From Bacteriovorax sp. PP10 (GTDB taxonomy: Bacteria; Bdellovibrionota; Bacteriovoracia; Bacteriovoracales; Bacteriovoracaceae): 64,000 bases of DNA. How positions within the stretch are numbered: the stretch's first letter is position 1; every line of letters begins with the position of its first letter. The translations under genes were made by a program, and so were the position numbers. Of the stretch, positions 44,783 through 51,300 are shown in pieces. The DNA is taken from contig NZ_JAYGJQ010000001.1 in assembly GCF_035013165.1 (NCBI RefSeq), forward strand, positions 1,178,001 through 1,242,000, read 5' to 3'. The notes under the pieces are model-generated. The model saw only the letters and a program-made list of their open reading frames with translations. It had not been told where the DNA came from and ran no database searches.

Positions 44783-45274
44783 TTATCTACGACGGAAAAA
44801 GTAAGCTCCTGCAAGGAATCCTACTGTCGCAGCCCCAAGGATAGCGTAACCTGGGTTTTCTTTAATAACTCCAGAAGTTCTATCTACAAATTGAGCACTC
44901 ATATCGCGAGCTCTTTCAAGATATTCTCTTGAAGGTTCAATGATATCTTCTTCAATCATATGTGAAGCTTTATTTTTAATTTTATTTACATCGTATTGTC
45001 CATTTAGTTGTGATGCTGTGGCCATGACTTTCTCCTTGGTATTATTAAACGAATCGCGCTCATCGCGAAAGTATCTCTTATTTTGAGTTTTGAATTTATC
45101 GAACTCTTCAGCCGCTCTTTCTTTAGTGAAGCCATAGGCCTTTTGGATTTTTCCAACAACTTGATCAACACCACCATCTAGGTAAGTAAGATCGTCATCA
45201 GTTAATTTTGACCATGTTTGCTTTAGGGATCCTTTAAGATCTTTCAATGATCCTTCTACGATTTGTGTGTTCAT
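44783..45274 (-). CDS. CsbD-YqjD (DUF883)-like fusion stress protein
   Basis: The 163-aa product starts with a CsbD-like segment (about 6-65: LKDLKGSLKQTWSKLT, DDDLTYLDGGVDQVVGKIQK). It continues into a YqjD/ElaB-like helix and ends in a membrane anchor PGYAILGAATVGFLAGAYFF plus RRR. YqjD-type proteins anchor ribosomes or other factors at the inner membrane in stationary phase. CsbD is a separate stress family, and having both in one chain is unusual. RBS GGAGAG is strong, and a sigma-54-type site lies 47 bp upstream. Confidence 0.78.
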   Translation of the reverse strand: MNTQIVEGSLKDLKGSLKQTWSKLTDDDLTYLDGGVDQVVGKIQKAYGFTKERAAEEFDKFKTQNKRYFRDERDSFNNTKEKVMATASQLNGQYDVNKIKNKASHMIEEDIIEPSREYLERARDMSAQFVDRTSGVIKENPGYAILGAATVGFLAGAYFFRRR

Positions 45275-45320
45275 TTTCTCTCCTTAAAAATTCGAAAACT
45301 TTAATCTCGTTCTTTATACT

Positions 45321-45335
45321 CCAAACTTTGTGCCA
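45321..45335 (-). promoter_or_regulatory. Sigma-54-like promoter of the CsbD-YqjD-like gene
   Basis: On the minus strand the site reads TGGCACAAAGTTTGG. The -24 box is perfect and the spacing is right, but the -12 GC is GG. It lies 47 bp before the ATG at 45274. The one mismatch may make it weak. Confidence 0.55.
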
Positions 45336-45587
45336 GAAAAAAGTGCTCATAATTTTAGTGAGTTGAAGAATGACTTTAGTTGAAATAGGAAAATGCTGGG
45401 GCAATAGGAAACGAAAATGGGCAATGTGGTACGTCAGCTTTTATTTGAATTGTATCCTTATATACATATTTTTTAAAAACCATAAGGCAAATTTCCACAG
45501 GGGTATTTTAGTTCAACAAAAAGTACAAAAAGTACCCACAGCTTTAGAAAAGCTATTTAATTAAGGGAAAATTAAGCTTTAAATTTT

Positions 45588-45602
45588 TGGCATACAAACT
45601 GC
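45588..45602 (+). promoter_or_regulatory. Sigma-54 -24/-12 promoter of DUF1328 copy 2 operon
   Basis: The site reads TGGCATACAAACTGC, GG-N10-GC, 59 bp before the ATG at 45661. It should drive the three genes 45661-46817. Confidence 0.72.
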
Positions 45603-45660
45603 TATGTCTAGTTTGAGTTGAAATCTGTCTCATCAACCAAAGTTAGAAAGGAGTTCTTAC

Positions 45661-45846
45661 ATGTTACAAGCAGCTATCACATTTTTTCTTTTAGGTTTAG
45701 TTGCCATGTTATTTGGTGCTTTTGGAATTGCAGGTGTGTCTTCTGAATTAGGTGAAATGATCCTTTCAGTTTTCTTCATTTTTGCACTCATGAGCTTTAT
45801 AGGAAGTGCTGAGATTGAACGCAAAAGACATAAAGATCTACATTAA
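45661..45846 (+). CDS. DUF1328 small membrane protein, copy 2
   Basis: This 61-aa protein begins MLQAAITFFLLGLVAMLFGA and is nearly identical over its first 30 residues to the copy at 36975-37157. Its second membrane segment and tail differ. Two membrane helices with a GIAGVSSELGE turn mark the DUF1328/YtjA family. RBS AAGGAG lies nine bases before the ATG. It leads a three-gene unit with a periplasmic helical protein and a beta-barrel protein. Molecular function is unknown for the family. Confidence 0.88.
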   Translation: MLQAAITFFLLGLVAMLFGAFGIAGVSSELGEMILSVFFIFALMSFIGSAEIERKRHKDLH

Positions 45847-45889
45847 GTAGTAAAACTTTTTTTACCAACGCAATTTCTAAGGAGAAATT

Positions 45890-46162
45890 ATGCAAACAAA
45901 TTTTAGAATGCTTTTCACAGCACTTGTAACAACGGCCCTAGTGGGATCTTTTACAGTGAACTTTGCTCATGCAGCAGACGACACAATTAAAGAAAAAGTA
46001 ACAGAAGCAGGAAAAGACACAAAAAGAGCAATGAAAAAAGGTGCAAGAAAAGTTAAAGACGAAACTTGCGAAATGGTAAACGGTAAAATGAAATGTATGG
46101 GACAAAAAATTAAGCATGGGGCCCAAAATGTTGGCGATAAAGTAGAAGACGCAGTTGATTAG
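45890..46162 (+). CDS. Small secreted amphipathic-helix protein (90 aa)
   Basis: The product has a Sec signal (about 1-28, ending FAHA). A Lys-rich helical repeat follows, with IKEKVTEAGKDTKRAMKKGARKVK and DETCEMVNGKMKC holding two Cys. The C-terminal 20 residues repeat the K-x3-V-x2-K pattern. It looks like a LEA-like or chaperone-like periplasmic protein with one possible disulfide. It shares no domain I can name. It lies 43 bp after the DUF1328 gene with RBS AAGGAG and 31 bp before the beta-barrel gene. Confidence 0.7.
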   Translation: MQTNFRMLFTALVTTALVGSFTVNFAHAADDTIKEKVTEAGKDTKRAMKKGARKVKDETCEMVNGKMKCMGQKIKHGAQNVGDKVEDAVD

Positions 46163-46193
46163 TCTGCAATACATACATTAAGGAGGATTTACC

Positions 46194-46817
46194 GTGAAAA
46201 AAATTATTTTATTGTCTTCAATGATGATGGCCTTTTCTGGGCTTTCATATGCACAAGACAGCACCGACAACGCAGGTGGATTATTCGTTGAACCTATGAT
46301 TACATGGGAAAGAGGACGTGGGGATGTCAATTTTCCTTCTCCAATCAATAGTGCTGATACAGAACTAGATGGTTTTGGTGTTGGGGCGAGATTTGGTGGA
46401 CACGTTTATAATACTATCTTCTTAGCAGTCGATGGCCGTTATTCAATTCCAAAATTTAAAGATAATAAAATTAACCAAGATGCTGATGCAAAAGCTTGGA
46501 ACGTAGGCCCGGTAGTAGGTATGCAAATGCCAACTCCATTTGGTCTAAGAGTTTGGGGGGGATGGATTGTTGCTGGTGGCGTAGATGTGGATAAGTCACA
46601 AAACGTTAAAGAAGAATTCAAAAGTGGACAAGGTTATAGAATTGGTGCCGGTGTGAAATTAGCTTTGGTTAGTCTCAACATCGAATACCAAAAAATTAAA
46701 TACGATAACACTGTGATTGAAGAAGTCGGAGTTTTCACTCCGAACTCAAATCGCGGTGACATTGAATTGACCAACGAAGCAATGGTACTTTCCGTATCAT
46801 TCCCGATTGCCATTTAA
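46194..46817 (+). CDS. Outer-membrane beta-barrel protein (OmpW/OmpA-like size)
   Basis: The 207-aa product starts with GTG after a strong RBS (AAGGAGG). It has a Sec signal ending SYA. About eight alternating strands follow, for example GGLFVEPMITWERGR, GFGVGARFGGHVYNTIFLAV and YRIGAGVKLALVSLNIEYQ. The last residue pattern (VLSVSFPIAI) is strand-like, though without the usual terminal Phe. This predicts a small eight-stranded barrel. It ends the DUF1328 copy-2 operon and is followed by a hairpin. Transport or structural roles cannot be told apart. Confidence 0.75.
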   Translation: MKKIILLSSMMMAFSGLSYAQDSTDNAGGLFVEPMITWERGRGDVNFPSPINSADTELDGFGVGARFGGHVYNTIFLAVDGRYSIPKFKDNKINQDADAKAWNVGPVVGMQMPTPFGLRVWGGWIVAGGVDVDKSQNVKEEFKSGQGYRIGAGVKLALVSLNIEYQKIKYDNTVIEEVGVFTPNSNRGDIELTNEAMVLSVSFPIAI

Positions 46818-46834
46818 TGAGATGCTAATTTAAG

Positions 46835-46863
46835 CCTCAGGTCATCATAGGCCTGAGGTTTTA
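46835..46863 (+). terminator. Terminator after the beta-barrel gene
   Basis: CCTCAGG pairs with CCTGAGG around a 10-nt loop, followed by TTTTAT. It is a moderate rho-independent terminator separating this unit from the next sigma-54-type promoter. Confidence 0.7.
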
Positions 46864-46921
46864 TATAAAAGCCTTTTGATCAAACAAATTCACGAAAAAA
46901 TTGTGTTCTTTAGTCAAAAGA

Positions 46922-46936
46922 TGGCATCCACTTTGC
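46922..46936 (+). promoter_or_regulatory. Sigma-54 -24/-12 promoter of the BON-YflT operon
   Basis: The site reads TGGCATCCACTTTGC, with perfect GG-N10-GC spacing and TTGC, 61 bp before the ATG at 46997. Confidence 0.76.
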
Positions 46937-46996
46937 TCTATAAAAGATGAGAAAGACTTATTTTTATAGTCATTAAAACAATCGTAGGAGAAGCAA

Positions 46997-47356
46997 ATGA
47001 AATCACTATTATTAACTGTTGCTGTTATTGCTACTGTTTCTGCAGGTGTTGTCGTAGCAAAACAAGACGCAAGCCCAAACCCAAGAGTTGCTTCACAAAT
47101 TGAAGACAACATGACAGTAGGGGATCAATCAAATAAGCCCGCTGACCTGGACACGGTAAAAAGAATTCGTCGTGAACTTATGAATGACGATGCTCTTTCT
47201 ACAAAGGCCAAAAATGTAAAAGTCATTGTCGCCAATAATGGTGTGACGTTGAAGGGTGCTGTTAAGACTGCTGCTGAGAGAGAAATTATCTTAAAGCATG
47301 CTTATACGACTGCCCCAAAACATAGAATATATAATCAAATTAGCGTCACGAAATAA
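46997..47356 (+). CDS. BON-domain periplasmic protein
   Basis: This 119-aa protein has a Sec signal (about 1-20). One BON domain (about 48-118) has the pattern DTVKRIRRELMNDDALSTKA then NVKVIVANNGVTLKGAVKTA and a terminal IYNQISV strand. BON domains bind phospholipid membranes; OsmY in E. coli is a stress-induced relative. RBS TAGGAGAAG is good. It opens a unit with a YflT-like gene (28 bp later) and a 46-aa membrane protein. Its role is most likely envelope protection under osmotic or other stress. Confidence 0.88.
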   Translation: MKSLLLTVAVIATVSAGVVVAKQDASPNPRVASQIEDNMTVGDQSNKPADLDTVKRIRRELMNDDALSTKAKNVKVIVANNGVTLKGAVKTAAEREIILKHAYTTAPKHRIYNQISVTK

Positions 47357-47383
47357 TGATCTAATTTAATTTATGGAGGAATT

Positions 47384-47917
47384 ATGAAAACGATGAGTAG
47401 AGATGCAAAAAATGTTTCAGTATTTGGGATCTTCGATACAAGAAATTCTACAGAAAGAGCAGTTGAGCGTCTGAAAACTTCTGGTTTCAGAATGACTGAT
47501 ATTTCAGTGTTAATGCCGGACAAAGATAGCACTCGTGAGTTTGCTCATGAAAAACATACGAAAGCTCCTGAAGGTGCCGCAGCTGGTGCGAGTACAGGTG
47601 TTGTTGTTGGTGGGACTCTTGGATGGCTTGCTGGTATGGGAGCTTTAGCAATCCCTGGGATCGGACCTCTTGTTGCAGCAGGACCTATTATGGCCGCGAT
47701 TGCAGGTGCCGGTGTAGCAGGAACTGTTGGTGGCGTGAGTGGAGCTTTAGTCGGTCTGGGAATTCCAGAGTACGAAGCAAAAAGATATGAAGGATCAGTG
47801 AAAGATGGAGGTATTTTACTTTCTGTTCACTGTGACACGAGTGATTCAATTAAGAGTGCAAAACAATTATTAGAAGTAACTGGGGCACACGATATTGCAT
47901 CGTCGACAGAAGCTTAA
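47384..47917 (+). CDS. YflT/GSP17M-like stress protein with Gly-zipper segment
   Basis: The 177-aa product begins with a YflT-like domain (about 10-60: VSVFGIFDTRNSTERAVERL then GFRMTDISVLMP). A long Gly/Ala-rich hydrophobic stretch follows (about 72-125), then a return to the same fold (ILLSVHCDTSDSIKSAKQLL). Gly-zipper inserts of this sort are thought to associate with membranes. Relatives are called general stress or heat-induced proteins, and none has a settled mechanism. It follows the BON gene by 27 bp with RBS GGAGG and is therefore sigma-54 controlled. Confidence 0.78.
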   Translation: MKTMSRDAKNVSVFGIFDTRNSTERAVERLKTSGFRMTDISVLMPDKDSTREFAHEKHTKAPEGAAAGASTGVVVGGTLGWLAGMGALAIPGIGPLVAAGPIMAAIAGAGVAGTVGGVSGALVGLGIPEYEAKRYEGSVKDGGILLSVHCDTSDSIKSAKQLLEVTGAHDIASSTEA

Positions 47918-47935
47918 ACAAAACAGGGGATAGAG

Positions 47936-48076
47936 ATGAAAGCAGTTAAGAAGCAAGTGAATACACTAATTGATAATGTTAACGGAAGAGTTGGTGTACC
48001 TATTTTAATGTACGTCCTTGGAGTTCCAGGGTTCGTTTGCGTTTTAGCATGGTTGTTCTTCTTTAAAGGTAAATAA
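47936..48076 (+). CDS. Small membrane protein (46 aa), unknown
   Basis: An ATG with RBS GGGGA opens a 46-codon frame ending at TAA 48074-48076. The first 17 residues are polar with basic Lys pairs. The rest is one membrane helix (VPILMYVLGVPGFVCVLAWL) ending FFFKGK. It lies 18 bp after the YflT-like gene and closes the operon. The signals for translation and the helix make it a credible gene. No family is recognised. Confidence 0.65.
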   Translation: MKAVKKQVNTLIDNVNGRVGVPILMYVLGVPGFVCVLAWLFFFKGK

Positions 48077-48123
48077 GTAAATATCTAGGACAAGTAAGCG
48101 TTCTTTTAATTTCTTAGAATATC

Positions 48124-48194
48124 AATTGGTCTCATGGGGCGCACAGAATTAAAAAATGCGAATACCATGAGGCCAATTTTCATTTGGCCTTTTT
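48124..48194 (+). promoter_or_regulatory. Two mutually exclusive hairpins, attenuator-like leader or terminator
   Basis: Hairpin 1 pairs 48124-48137 (AATTGGTCTCATGG) with 48165-48178 (14 bp, one G-U). Hairpin 2 pairs 48170-48176 (AGGCCAA) with 48184-48190 (TTGGCCT), followed by five T. Both need bases 48170-48176, so only one can form. It may simply end the stress operon, or switch read-through into the YihY-like gene. Confidence 0.5.
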
Positions 48195-48208
48195 GAGCGA
48201 GATTCGCT

Positions 48209-49066
48209 ATGACCATTGCTTCGATTCATGCACATTCAAAATTATTATTTTATAAAATAAGAGATTTTATTTTTCTTATTTTAAAACATAATATCTTTTT
48301 TCATTCTTCAGCAATTTCTTATTATGCTGCTTTAGCGATTGCTCCTTTTTTACTTATTCTATTGCAGGTCGGGGCCTTGTTGGGGAATCGACTGCAGACA
48401 GAGCTTATCAGCCAAACTTATTTTGTATTAGGCCCGGAGGTCGGTCGAATTACCGAAATGATTTTCAGCAATGCGAATGAGGGAATTAATCTCGCTTCAA
48501 TTTCCGGAATAGTAGGGGGAGTGACACTACTTTTTACGGCTTCCATCGTGTTTATTCAGCTCAGATTTTCTCTGGATACTATCTATGGCTATTACGATCC
48601 TAATGTCTCGAGGAGTTTTACAGCGGTTGTGAAGGAAAGAGCTTTCTCGATGTTAATTGTTATTTTAACTGCCGTTTTATTTTTTCTTTCTTTATTCATT
48701 TCAAATATCGTGAAATATGTCGCCGGCACAGATATGGAAGAAGGGATTTTGGGACAAGTCATAGCGAATGTGCTGAGTTTTATTATTAACATGATGATGT
48801 TCAGTGCTGTTTATTATTTTGCTCCAACGAGAACTCCCAAACTTGTATCGGCCATAAAGATGGCCGTATTTACTTCCGTTGCTTTTATCTTCGGTAAAAT
48901 ACTCATGGGCCTCTATTTCAAAAATGTAGCATTGAGTTCAGTTTATGGGGCCGCAGGAACTCTGCTGGTGTTTTTAGTGTGGGCCTATTATTCATCCTTC
49001 ACGATGTTTTTAAGTGTGGAAGGATTTCTTTATCTCAATCCCCAGGAGAATCAGGAAGAGGCCTAG
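48209..49066 (+). CDS. YihY/BrkB-family membrane protein
   Basis: This 285-aa inner-membrane protein has about six membrane segments. The family pattern is present: SAISYYAALAIAPFLLILLQ near 35-55, GIVGGVTLLFTASIVFIQLRFSLDTIY near 110, and YGAAGTLLVFLVWAYYSS near 255. YihY/BrkB proteins are widespread. Transport roles have been proposed, but none is firmly established. It follows the attenuator-like hairpins by 14 bp, with RBS-like GAGCGAG, and may be read with the BON operon. It ends 132 bp before the second hemerythrin gene. Confidence 0.87.
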   Translation: MTIASIHAHSKLLFYKIRDFIFLILKHNIFFHSSAISYYAALAIAPFLLILLQVGALLGNRLQTELISQTYFVLGPEVGRITEMIFSNANEGINLASISGIVGGVTLLFTASIVFIQLRFSLDTIYGYYDPNVSRSFTAVVKERAFSMLIVILTAVLFFLSLFISNIVKYVAGTDMEEGILGQVIANVLSFIINMMMFSAVYYFAPTRTPKLVSAIKMAVFTSVAFIFGKILMGLYFKNVALSSVYGAAGTLLVFLVWAYYSSFTMFLSVEGFLYLNPQENQEEA

Positions 49067-49141
49067 TTGTCAGGTTGGGGAAAGTTGACCATTCATCGTC
49101 TCAGAAATGAACATTCCAAATAGTTGTGTCCCTTATAATCT

Positions 49142-49156
49142 TGGCTTCAAGTTTGC
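49142..49156 (+). promoter_or_regulatory. Sigma-54 -24/-12 promoter of hemerythrin copy 2
   Basis: The site reads TGGCTTCAAGTTTGC, GG-N10-GC with TTGC, 43 bp before the GTG at 49199. Confidence 0.73.
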
Positions 49157-49198
49157 TCTTTAGTAGGTGACAGATAATGTTTACCATGGAGGTTTTAC

Positions 49199-49807
49199 GT
49201 GACAGTACAGATGGATGAAATTATGCAAAATAATAAGTTTAATATTGTAGATGTATTGTTAATGGATCATCGATACCTGAAAGAATGTATTAAATATCTT
49301 AAAAATGACGATGAAGATAAAAAGGTAAAACTTAAATATGCTAAAACTTTTTTGGATGCCCTTCACAAACATTCTGAAGCTGAAAAAAAAGCAGTCTATG
49401 CTCCATGCCTGAAAGTGAAAGATTTAAAAATGGAAATTCTGGAAGGACAAGTTGAGCATGGGATTACCGATGCAAAAGTTAAAATGTTGATTCCTAAATT
49501 AACAGGACTTAGAACATTGTCTGATGAACTTGAAGTCGAACTAAAAGTCCTGGCAGAATTGGTTGAGCATCATCTTAAAGAGGAAGAAGAAAAAACATTT
49601 CCAAAGATGAAGAGAGACCTGGATAAAACGATTTTAAATGAAATGGGATTTCAATTTATGAAGCTTAGAAGTTTTACAGTGAAAGACCTTCGTGATTACC
49701 CAAAACTTCAAAAAGAAGTTTCCGGTATTAGAAAATTAGGTCATCGCATTTCAGGAAACTTTATTGCAAAAGTTCAAAAGCATGTGACCCCGGCAGCTCA
49801 TCGTTAA
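49199..49807 (+). CDS. Hemerythrin HHE-domain protein, copy 2
   Basis: The 202-aa product uses GTG, chosen because GGAGG lies 6 bp upstream. It is a close paralogue of the protein at 42115: NKFNIVDVLLMDHRYLKECI, LHKHSEAEKKAVYAP, EGQVEHGITDAKVKMLIPKL and LVEHHLKEEEEKTFP hold the His/Glu ligands. Both share an unusual C-terminal extension after the domain (about 150-202). A di-iron O2/NO-responsive or iron-handling role is likely. This copy has its own sigma-54-type promoter. A small secreted protein gene follows 23 bp later. Confidence 0.84.
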   Translation: MTVQMDEIMQNNKFNIVDVLLMDHRYLKECIKYLKNDDEDKKVKLKYAKTFLDALHKHSEAEKKAVYAPCLKVKDLKMEILEGQVEHGITDAKVKMLIPKLTGLRTLSDELEVELKVLAELVEHHLKEEEEKTFPKMKRDLDKTILNEMGFQFMKLRSFTVKDLRDYPKLQKEVSGIRKLGHRISGNFIAKVQKHVTPAAHR

Positions 49808-49830
49808 ATTATTTAATAAGAGAGTTATTT

Positions 49831-50343
49831 ATGAAGAGATATCGATTTTTATTACTGGCCTTTTTTCTGGCAAACAATGTTTATGCAGAAGGTTTGGCCT
49901 CAGGGATGGCACCGGCAATGAATGGGTCTCCTCAACTTTCAAATGTGAATTCAACTCCTGATTTGAAATCGAATGTGAACAGCTCGGTTCCGGATGTGAG
50001 AAGTGGCAATAATAGAGTGTCGCCAACAACTTCATCAATGAAGGCGATCAAGAGTCGATCGGCAAGAGCAACAGACATAAAAAGAACATCTCCACGAAAT
50101 ACGGCCGAAGTCGGAAGTGCGCTCGAACCTGTCGTGTCAGGTTCAAGAACACCAGATGACCAACTTAATAACAGTGGTAATGGCGCTAGATCAGCACAAA
50201 CAACTGGAACAACGAAGACTTCTTCCAAAGGAATGAGTTGTAAAACGTACGAAGGTAAGACTTATGATCAAGGCGAAGCTGGTTACAGCGACTGTATGAG
50301 AAATATCAGGACTGACCGTCAGGGAACCAGAACAGTTCCTTAG
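49831..50343 (+). CDS. Secreted Ser/Asn-rich low-complexity protein
   Basis: The 170-aa product has a Sec signal (about 1-20, ending VYA). The rest is a Ser/Asn/Thr-rich, probably disordered chain with repeats such as LKSNVNSSVPDVRSGNN. The C-terminal 35 residues contain CKTYEGKTYDQGEAGYSDC, a pair of Cys that may bridge. It lies 23 bp after hemerythrin copy 2 with RBS AGAGAG. I recognise no family. A stress-induced periplasmic or surface role is only inferred from the operon. Confidence 0.6.
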   Translation: MKRYRFLLLAFFLANNVYAEGLASGMAPAMNGSPQLSNVNSTPDLKSNVNSSVPDVRSGNNRVSPTTSSMKAIKSRSARATDIKRTSPRNTAEVGSALEPVVSGSRTPDDQLNNSGNGARSAQTTGTTKTSSKGMSCKTYEGKTYDQGEAGYSDCMRNIRTDRQGTRTVP

Positions 50344-50357
50344 CGTGAAAGATATCC

Positions 50358-50434
50358 GATCTCTAGTGTCGGGCTTGGGAATAAAACTCCGGCCCGACAT
50401 TTAGATCGTTCCTCTCAGGTAAACTAGAGGAACG
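50358..50434 (+). terminator. Tandem hairpins before the L,D-transpeptidase-like gene
   Basis: Hairpin 1 spans 50358-50407: an outer GATCT/AGATC and an inner TGTCGGGC/GCCCGACA. Hairpin 2 pairs 50407-50415 with 50426-50434 (CGTTCCTCT/AGAGGAACG), ending at the RBS GAGG. No T-run follows the first, so it may be a processing element or attenuator for the next gene. Confidence 0.5.
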
Positions 50435-50445
50435 AGGATACCATC

Positions 50446-51228
50446 ATGATAAATAAAAACATTGCGACTTTAATTCTGACTCTATTAATCTCTACTCAAA
50501 TAAAAGCAGATTATCTTTCATGGAAAGAAATCGAGAAGCGCGCGAAAGCAGAAAATATCAACACAAAAGCTTTAAGTCATATCCAATGTTTTTTTGAAAA
50601 GCATGAGAGCACAGTATTCCAGAAAAAAATATCTTATGGTGGAACTCAAGACAGATGTTCAGGATCGTCGGACATTACACTCGATAAAAAAAGAGTATTT
50701 GCATTGATTGACTATACTGTTTCAAGCGATGACAGAAGAATGTTTTTGATCGACCGCGAGACGGGGGCGATTTCAAAAATGGCAGTTGCTCATGGAAGAT
50801 ATAATGCTTCAATGATTAACACTCATCTTTCACAGAATAAAAATTCTGTGAAGTGGGCGAAGTACTTCAGTAATGAGTTAGGATCTAATGCACCTTCCAG
50901 CGGATTTTTCGTCAGTGGAGTTGAGTATGAAGGAAAATTTGGTCGAAGTATGGTGTTGCATGGACTTGAGGAAGGAATTAATGATAACGCCTGCCAGAGA
51001 GCTGTCGTGGTCCATAAGCACTTAATGGTGACTAAGTCATCAGCACATCTTTTATCGGCCGGATGTCCCATGATCAGCAAAGATTATATTGATCACGTCA
51101 TCAATTTACTGGAAGGAAATTATAATCCTGACAACGGTGTTGAAACGAATGGTTCCGTGGTCTTCATTTACGGAGAGCGTGAGAAGAATTGGGCGGCCTC
51201 AACTTGTAATGGAAATTTTAGTCTTTAA
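50446..51228 (+). CDS. L,D-transpeptidase (YkuD)-like secreted protein
   Basis: This 260-aa protein has a signal peptide (about 1-21). The C-terminal half fits the murein L,D-transpeptidase catalytic domain: FLIDRETGAISKMAVAHGRY, SMVLHGLEEG (His172) and HLLSAGCPMIS with nucleophile Cys207. Such enzymes cross-link or modify peptidoglycan in the periplasm. In predators, LDT-like proteins also remodel prey wall, but that role is speculation here. The hairpins in its leader suggest its expression is controlled after transcription starts. Confidence 0.8.
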   Translation: MINKNIATLILTLLISTQIKADYLSWKEIEKRAKAENINTKALSHIQCFFEKHESTVFQKKISYGGTQDRCSGSSDITLDKKRVFALIDYTVSSDDRRMFLIDRETGAISKMAVAHGRYNASMINTHLSQNKNSVKWAKYFSNELGSNAPSSGFFVSGVEYEGKFGRSMVLHGLEEGINDNACQRAVVVHKHLMVTKSSAHLLSAGCPMISKDYIDHVINLLEGNYNPDNGVETNGSVVFIYGEREKNWAASTCNGNFSL

Positions 51229-51236
51229 ACTCATTG

Positions 51237-51293
51237 CCCGCTAAAAATATTTTCAGTAGATTAATAAGTGCTGTTTAAAATATTTTTAGCGGG
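51237..51293 (+). promoter_or_regulatory. Perfect 17-bp inverted repeat upstream of DUF3617 gene
   Basis: CCCGCTAAAAATATTTT (51237-51253) pairs without mismatch to 51277-51293 around a 23-nt spacer. The right arm ends seven bases before ATG 51301. In RNA it would place the start region next to a stable hairpin. In DNA it could be an operator. No T-run follows, so it is not a simple terminator. Confidence 0.6.
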
Positions 51294-51300
51294 GTTCTCT

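Larger units (their letters stand above)
45275..45660. other. 386-bp divergent intergenic region with two sigma-54-type sites
   Basis: The gap holds the leftward site at 45321 and the rightward site at 45588. Between them is AT-rich sequence with a short frame (45370-45564) that I do not accept as a gene. It lacks an RBS, promoter and protein-like composition. The stretch is long enough for enhancer sites serving both promoters. Confidence 0.6.

Noticed and set aside
45370-45564. 64-aa open frame between two sigma-54-type sites
   Set aside because: It has no RBS, no promoter of its own and an odd, Trp/Lys-rich composition. It lies in an intergenic regulatory gap.
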